DNA of 64,000 nt from Micromonospora_G sp044901685 (lineage in GTDB: Bacteria > Actinomycetota > Actinomycetes > Mycobacteriales > Micromonosporaceae). Location of the stretch: positions 744,001-808,000 of the forward strand of contig NZ_JBJDPS010000001.1 of assembly GCF_044901685.1 (NCBI RefSeq). The letters are read 5' to 3'. Shown here piece after piece: positions 60,377 through 64,000 of the stretch (positions are counted from its first letter, which is position 1; each line of letters starts with the position of its first letter). The notes beneath the pieces were generated by a model that worked only from the letters and a program-made list of their open reading frames with translations, was not told the origin of the DNA and ran no database searches. A program made the translations under genes and the position numbers.

Positions 60377-60455
60377 CCGTGGTCCCGGTCGCCGGTCGAA
60401 TCCGGTTCCCGGACGACCCCGGACCGGTACCGGATCGACTGATGGGTGGTGGCTG

Positions 60456-61313
60456 ATGGGACGCGTGACAAGCCGGCGGCGCGTGGTGCGGGTGGTCGAC
60501 GGGAAGGCCACCGAACCGGTGGACACCCTGGTGGCCGAGGAACCACTGGAGATCCGCGTCAACGGACGCGCGCTCACCATCACCATGCGTACGCCCGGCG
60601 ACGACTTCGACCTGGCGGCGGGCTTCCTGGTGAGCGAGGGCGTGGTGCAGCGCGGCGAGCACGTCGCGGGGATTCGCTACTGTGCCGGCGCGACCGACGA
60701 CGGGGTCAACACCTACAACGTGGTCGACGTGGTGTTGGCGGCCGGGGTGCCGGCGCCGGACCCGTCGTTGGAGCGCAACTTCTACACCACCTCCTCCTGC
60801 GGGCTCTGCGGCAAGGCCAGCCTGGACGCGGTGCGTACCACCGCCGCCTGGTCGGTGGCGGAGGACCCGCTGCGGGTCGACCCGGACCTGATCGCCGCCC
60901 TGCCCGACCGGCTCCGGGCGGCCCAGCGGGTGTTCGACCGCACCGGCGGGCTGCACGCGGCCGGACTCTTCGGCGCCGACGGGGAACTGCTCTGCCTGCG
61001 CGAGGACGTCGGCCGGCACAACGCGGTCGACAAGGTGGTCGGCTGGGCGCTGCGCTCCGGCCGGGTGCCGCTGCGCGGCACGGTGCTGCTGGTCAGTGGC
61101 CGGGCCTCGTTCGAGCTGGTGCAGAAGGCGGTGATGGCCGGGGTGCCGGCGCTCGCCGCGGTCTCCGCGCCCTCCTCGCTCGCCGTGGACCTGGCCGAGG
61201 ACTCGGGACTCACCCTGGTCGGCTTCCTGCGCGGCGCGTCGATGAACGTCTACACCGGCGCGCACCGGCTGGGGCTCGCCGAGCACGCACCGGCCGCGAG
61301 CGCGCTCTCCTGA
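60456..61313 (+). CDS. fdhD: Formate dehydrogenase accessory sulfurtransferase FdhD
   Basis: A 285-residue protein. The reactive Cys pair lies in TTSSCGLCGKAS; CLREDVGRHNAVDKVVGWAL and LLVSGRASFELVQKAVMAGVPALAAVSAPSSLAVDLA are the family marks. FdhD passes sulfur from IscS to the molybdenum cofactor and is needed for active formate dehydrogenase. The dehydrogenase itself is not visible here. It follows the antiporter by 79 bp, so formate from oxalate would be oxidised by the enzyme it matures. Confidence 0.92.
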   Translation: MGRVTSRRRVVRVVDGKATEPVDTLVAEEPLEIRVNGRALTITMRTPGDDFDLAAGFLVSEGVVQRGEHVAGIRYCAGATDDGVNTYNVVDVVLAAGVPAPDPSLERNFYTTSSCGLCGKASLDAVRTTAAWSVAEDPLRVDPDLIAALPDRLRAAQRVFDRTGGLHAAGLFGADGELLCLREDVGRHNAVDKVVGWALRSGRVPLRGTVLLVSGRASFELVQKAVMAGVPALAAVSAPSSLAVDLAEDSGLTLVGFLRGASMNVYTGAHRLGLAEHAPAASALS

Positions 61314-61357
61314 ACCCCGGCGTACGCCCGCCAGCTCGCGCCGTACCCCGACAGCCT

Positions 61358-61393
61358 CCCGGCCTCCCCCGCCTGACGGTGGGGGAGGCCGGG
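61358..61393. terminator. 16-bp hairpin terminator
   Basis: Arms 61358-61373 and 61378-61393 pair except for one G-T position (CCCGGCCTCCCCCGCC). The loop is TGAC. It ends both fdhD (plus) and sucD (minus). Confidence 0.85.
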
Positions 61394-61404
61394 ATTCGGC
61401 GTTC

Positions 61405-62301
61405 CTACCGGGTGGCCATCCGGGACAGCAGGGTCTCGCGCATCAGCCGGGCCGTCTCCGACGGCGTCTTCCCGACCCGTACGCCGACCGCCTCCAGCGC
61501 CGCCTGCTTGGCGGCGGCGGTGCCGGACGACCCGGAGACGATGGCCCCGGCGTGTCCCATGGTCTTGCCCTCCGGGGCGGTGAAGCCGGCCACGTAGCCG
61601 ACCACCGGCTTGGTGATGTTCGCCGCGATGTACTCGGCGGCCCGCTCCTCCGCGTCACCGCCGATCTCGCCGATCATGACGATCGCGTCGGTGTCCGGGT
61701 CGTCCTGGAACGCCTGGAGGCAGTCGATGTGGGTGGTCCCGACGATCGGGTCGCCGCCGATCCCGACGCAGGTGGAGAAGCCGAAGTCGCGCAGCTCGTG
61801 CATGAGCTGGTACGTCAGCGTCCCGCTCTTGCTGACCAGGCCGATCCGTCCCGGACCGGTGATGTCGGGCGGGATGATCCCGGCGTTGGACTGTCCCGGG
61901 CTGATCAGGCCGGGACAGTTCGGGCCGATGATCCGGGTCTGGTTGCCGGTGGCACGGGCGTACGCCCAGAAGGTCGCGGTGTCGTGCACCGGAATGCCCT
62001 CGGTGAGCACGACGACCAGGGCGAGCCGCGCGTCGATCGCCTCGATCACCGCGCCCTTGGCGAACCGTGGCGGTACGAAGACCACCGAGGTGTCGGCGCC
62101 GGTCGCGGCGATCGCCTCGGCGGTGGTGTTGAAGACGGGGATGCCGTCCACCTGCTGGCCGCCCTTGCCCGGGGTCACCCCGGCGACGATGTTCGTGCCG
62201 GCGGCGACCATCCGTCGGGTGTGCTTGGTGCCCTCGGCTCCGGTGATGCCCTGGACCAGCACCCTGCTGGCGTCGGTGAGGAAGATTGCCATCGCGGTCA
62301 T
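61405..62301 (-). CDS. sucD: Succinate-CoA ligase, alpha subunit
   Basis: A 298-residue CoA-binding subunit. The N-terminal Rossmann part has VLVQGITGAEGTKHTRRMVAAGTNIVAGVTPGKGG, then PPRFAKGAVIEAI and IIGPNCPGLISPGQ. The phosphohistidine loop is MGHAGAIVSGSSGTA. ATG 62301 overlaps the sucC stop by 4 nt. With SucC it makes succinyl-CoA from succinate and a nucleoside triphosphate, or the reverse. A second, housekeeping copy may exist elsewhere. Placement beside formyl-CoA transferase suggests a role in CoA balance of oxalate use. Confidence 0.9.
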   Translation of the reverse strand: MTAMAIFLTDASRVLVQGITGAEGTKHTRRMVAAGTNIVAGVTPGKGGQQVDGIPVFNTTAEAIAATGADTSVVFVPPRFAKGAVIEAIDARLALVVVLTEGIPVHDTATFWAYARATGNQTRIIGPNCPGLISPGQSNAGIIPPDITGPGRIGLVSKSGTLTYQLMHELRDFGFSTCVGIGGDPIVGTTHIDCLQAFQDDPDTDAIVMIGEIGGDAEERAAEYIAANITKPVVGYVAGFTAPEGKTMGHAGAIVSGSSGTAAAKQAALEAVGVRVGKTPSETARLMRETLLSRMATR

Positions 62302-63476
62302 GCCCCCTTCGCGGCGAGTTCGGCGGCGAGGCGGGCCGCGCCGTCCATCGTGTCCACGGTCCGTACGCAGTCCAGGGCGGCGGCGTCGAGGATCCGCCGC
62401 CCCTCCTCGGCGTTGTTGCCGTCCAGCCGGACCACCAGCGGTTTGGTGATCTCGGCGCCGTCGCGGGTGAGCAGCTCGATCGCCTGCACGATGCCGTTGG
62501 CGACCGCGTCGCACGCGGTGATGCCGCCGAAGACGTTGACGAAGACGCTGCGTACGGCCGGGTCACCGAGGATGATCTCCAGGCCGTTCGCCATCACCTC
62601 GGCCGAGGCGCCGCCGCCGATGTCGAGGAAGTTGGCCGGTTTCACCCCGCCGAACTGCTCTCCGGCGTACGCGACCACGTCGAGGGTGCTCATCACCAGG
62701 CCGGCACCGTTGCCGATCACCCCGACCTCGCCGTCCAGCTTGACGTAGTTGAGGTGCTTCTCGGCGGCCAGCGCCTCGAGCGGGTCGGCCGCCGCGCGGT
62801 CGACGAAGTCGGCGTGGTCGGGGTGGCGGAACCGGGCGTTGTCGTCGACGGTGACCTTGCCGTCGAGGGCCCGGATGGAGCCGTCGGCCAGCTTCGCCAG
62901 CGGGTTGATCTCCACCAGGGTCGCGTCCTCCTGCTGGAAGACCGTCCAGAGCCGGACCAGCACGTCGGTGACGCCCTCGTGGACCTCGGGCGGGAGCTTG
63001 GCGTCGACGCAGAGCCGGGCGGCGGTCGCGGCGTCCAGCCCCTGCGCCGGGTCGACCGGCAGCCGGATCAGCGCGTCCGGGTTCTCCGCCGCGACCTGCT
63101 CGATCTCCATCCCGCCCTCGCGCGAGACCATGGCGAGGAACGAGCGGTTGGAGCGGTCGAGCAGGAGCGAGACGTAGTACTCGTCGGCGATGTCGCTGGC
63201 CTCGGTGACCAGGACCCGGCCGACGGTGTGGCCCTTGATGTCCATGCCGAGGATCGCGCTGGCGCGCTCGTACGCCGCGTCCGGGTCGTCGGCGAGCTTG
63301 ACGCCGCCGGCCTTGCCCCGACCTCCGGTCTTCACCTGAGCCTTGACCACGACCCGACCACCGATCTCGGCGGCGGCCTCCCTGGCCTGTTCGGCGGTGC
63401 TGGCGACGCGGTACCTACCCACAGGTACGCCGTGTTTGGCGAAGAGGTCCTGTGCCTGGTGCTCCAACAGATCCAC
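62298..63476 (-). CDS. sucC: Succinate-CoA ligase, beta subunit
   Basis: A 392-residue ATP-grasp subunit. MDLLEHQAQDLFAKHGVPVG opens the fold. VVKAQVKTGGRGKAGGVKLA, LVEINPLAKLADGSIRALDGKVTVDDNARFRHPD (metal and nucleotide site) and GNGAGLVMSTLDVV, plus NVFGGITACDAVANGIV, complete the family. First gene of the pair; its promoter shares the 328-bp spacer with the divergent formyl-CoA transferase. The size is normal. Confidence 0.92.
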   Translation of the reverse strand: MDLLEHQAQDLFAKHGVPVGRYRVASTAEQAREAAAEIGGRVVVKAQVKTGGRGKAGGVKLADDPDAAYERASAILGMDIKGHTVGRVLVTEASDIADEYYVSLLLDRSNRSFLAMVSREGGMEIEQVAAENPDALIRLPVDPAQGLDAATAARLCVDAKLPPEVHEGVTDVLVRLWTVFQQEDATLVEINPLAKLADGSIRALDGKVTVDDNARFRHPDHADFVDRAAADPLEALAAEKHLNYVKLDGEVGVIGNGAGLVMSTLDVVAYAGEQFGGVKPANFLDIGGGASAEVMANGLEIILGDPAVRSVFVNVFGGITACDAVANGIVQAIELLTRDGAEITKPLVVRLDGNNAEEGRRILDAAALDCVRTVDTMDGAARLAAELAAKGA

Positions 63477-63804
63477 TGAGGGCCTTCCTCTCTTCCGACC
63501 TTCGTGGTAAGTCGCGCCCGGACTCGGGACGGGTGGGCGCCGACTGGCGAAGCGGGCGTGGGACTGCGGGCGTTCCGCAGGTGAGGCCGGCCCGCGCGGG
63601 GTTCGCAGGAATTCGTTTTGCTACCCCCTAGACACCCCGCTGTTACATGCGCCACGATATTGCCTACCCCATACGGTATGCAATCCCCGAGGACGCGGAG
63701 GGTGCCGATGACCCGACGGTCAGGCCCGGCCCGCTCCGAGCGGATCTCGGGTCTCTTTCCCCTGATCAGCAACACGTGGCGTGTCACGTACAGGAGGTTG
63801 GCTC
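63477..63804. other. 328-bp divergent promoter spacer
   Basis: No gene was found. The middle (63610-63690) is AT-rich and contains the third ATAC-G-AT-CA site, set in a wider imperfect inverted repeat (ATTGCCTACC and GGTATGCAAT, 63659-63684). Divergent starts at 63476 and 63805 make it a likely control point. Confidence 0.6.
63671..63686. promoter_or_regulatory. Oxalate-locus operator candidate 3
   Basis: ATACGGTATGCAATCC is 119-134 bp before the transferase start and 195 bp from the sucC start. It is a variant of the cores at 54939 and 58934, and lies inside a 10-bp-arm inverted repeat. Confidence 0.5.
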
Positions 63805-64000
63805 ATGGGTAAGGCACTGGAGGGCATCCGGGTCCTCGACATGACGCACGTGCAGTCCGGTCCCTCGTCCACTCAGATCCTGGCCTGGCTCGGCGCCGAT
63901 GTCATCAAGTTGGAGGCGCCCGGTTCCGGCGACATCACCCGGGGCCAGCTCCGCGATCTGCCCGATGTGGACAGCCTCTACTTCACGATGCTCAACTCCA
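63805..64000 (+). CDS. frc: Formyl-CoA:oxalate CoA-transferase, 3' part outside window
   Basis: The first 65 codons of a class III CoA-transferase. GKALEGIRVLDMTHVQSGPS and WLGADVIKLEAPGSGDITRG are the CaiB/BaiF opening; RDLPDVDSLYFTMLNS is a formyl-CoA-transferase hallmark. The catalytic Asp lies beyond the window. AGGAGG at 63792-63797 precedes ATG 63805. It would move CoA from formyl-CoA to oxalate, the step before oxalyl-CoA decarboxylase, which I expect just downstream. Confidence 0.87.
   Translation, partial: MGKALEGIRVLDMTHVQSGPSSTQILAWLGADVIKLEAPGSGDITRGQLRDLPDVDSLYFTMLNS

Noticed and set aside
1..64000. Insertion sequences, integrases, CRISPR arrays and rRNA
   Set aside because: I looked for transposase-like proteins, regular spaced repeats and conserved rRNA words and saw none. 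Tandem repeats here have no unique spacers.

Overview
The window is about 72% G+C, has long head-to-tail operons with ATGA/GTGA stop-start overlaps, and carries actinomycete-type genes (modular NRPS, DUF2637 protein, two-component system, secreted Tat-type protein). It looks like the chromosome of a filamentous actinomycete. Micromonosporaceae (Micromonospora and relatives) is my best guess, partly because the GGGGCCC/GTTAAC palindrome at 34425-34481 resembles terminator-like repeats I associate with that family. The genus is inference.

Layout. (1) 1-11955, plus strand: an extracellular polysaccharide cluster with a Wzx-like flippase (cut by the window edge), two tandem methyltransferases sharing an identical 545-bp core, four glycosyltransferases, a Wzy/ligase-like membrane protein, a Wzz/kinase-like chain-length protein that has lost its ATP-binding residues, and a TylF-type O-methyltransferase. 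(2) 11952-22471, minus strand: a compact four-gene NRPS operon, in transcription order a C-A-T-TE-MFS fusion, a free acyl/aryl adenylating ligase, a C-A-T module and a stand-alone carrier protein. The thioesterase has Cys in place of the nucleophilic Ser and is fused to a 12-TM exporter. A decayed NRPS-like fragment and a 22-bp tandem repeat lie upstream. (3) 22988-29039: NTF2-like protein, MFS transporter, small lipoprotein, zinc alcohol dehydrogenase, GNAT acetyltransferase and a secreted amidase. (4) 29316-31587: a TetR repressor and a divergent DHA2-type exporter with paired operators. The exporter carries a one-base frameshift near its 3' end. (5) 31663-39932: cupin, secreted F5/8 (CBM32) protein, acetyl esterase, PrmC-like methyltransferase, ApbE-like protein and an OmpR-type two-component system. 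(6) 39929-41180: a scar of three truncated genes. (7) 41443-42339: two small membrane proteins. (8) 42465-52413: a dipeptide uptake and hydrolysis locus with split ABC transporter, M19 dipeptidase, M24 peptidase, alpha/beta hydrolase and a double Lrp/AsnC regulator. (9) 52715-54844: a DUF2637/SpdB-like membrane protein. (10) 55064-64000: an oxalate/formate/glyoxylate locus with tartronate semialdehyde reductase, a pyruvate-kinase homologue lacking its B domain, MoeA, a DUF6457 protein, an oxalate/formate antiporter, FdhD, succinyl-CoA ligase (SucCD) and the start of formyl-CoA transferase.

How the parts work together. The polysaccharide genes form one translationally coupled unit for repeat assembly, export and chain-length control. 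The NRPS operon would activate an acid, load it on the free carrier protein, extend it with one or two amino acids (codes read by eye resemble Gly and Asp), release it and export it. The oxalate region links import, CoA activation, formate oxidation through molybdenum-enzyme maturation, and carbon recovery by tartronate semialdehyde. Three of its promoters share an ATAC-G-AT-CA motif. Long perfect hairpins separate almost every convergent gene pair. No tRNA, rRNA, CRISPR array or insertion sequence was found.
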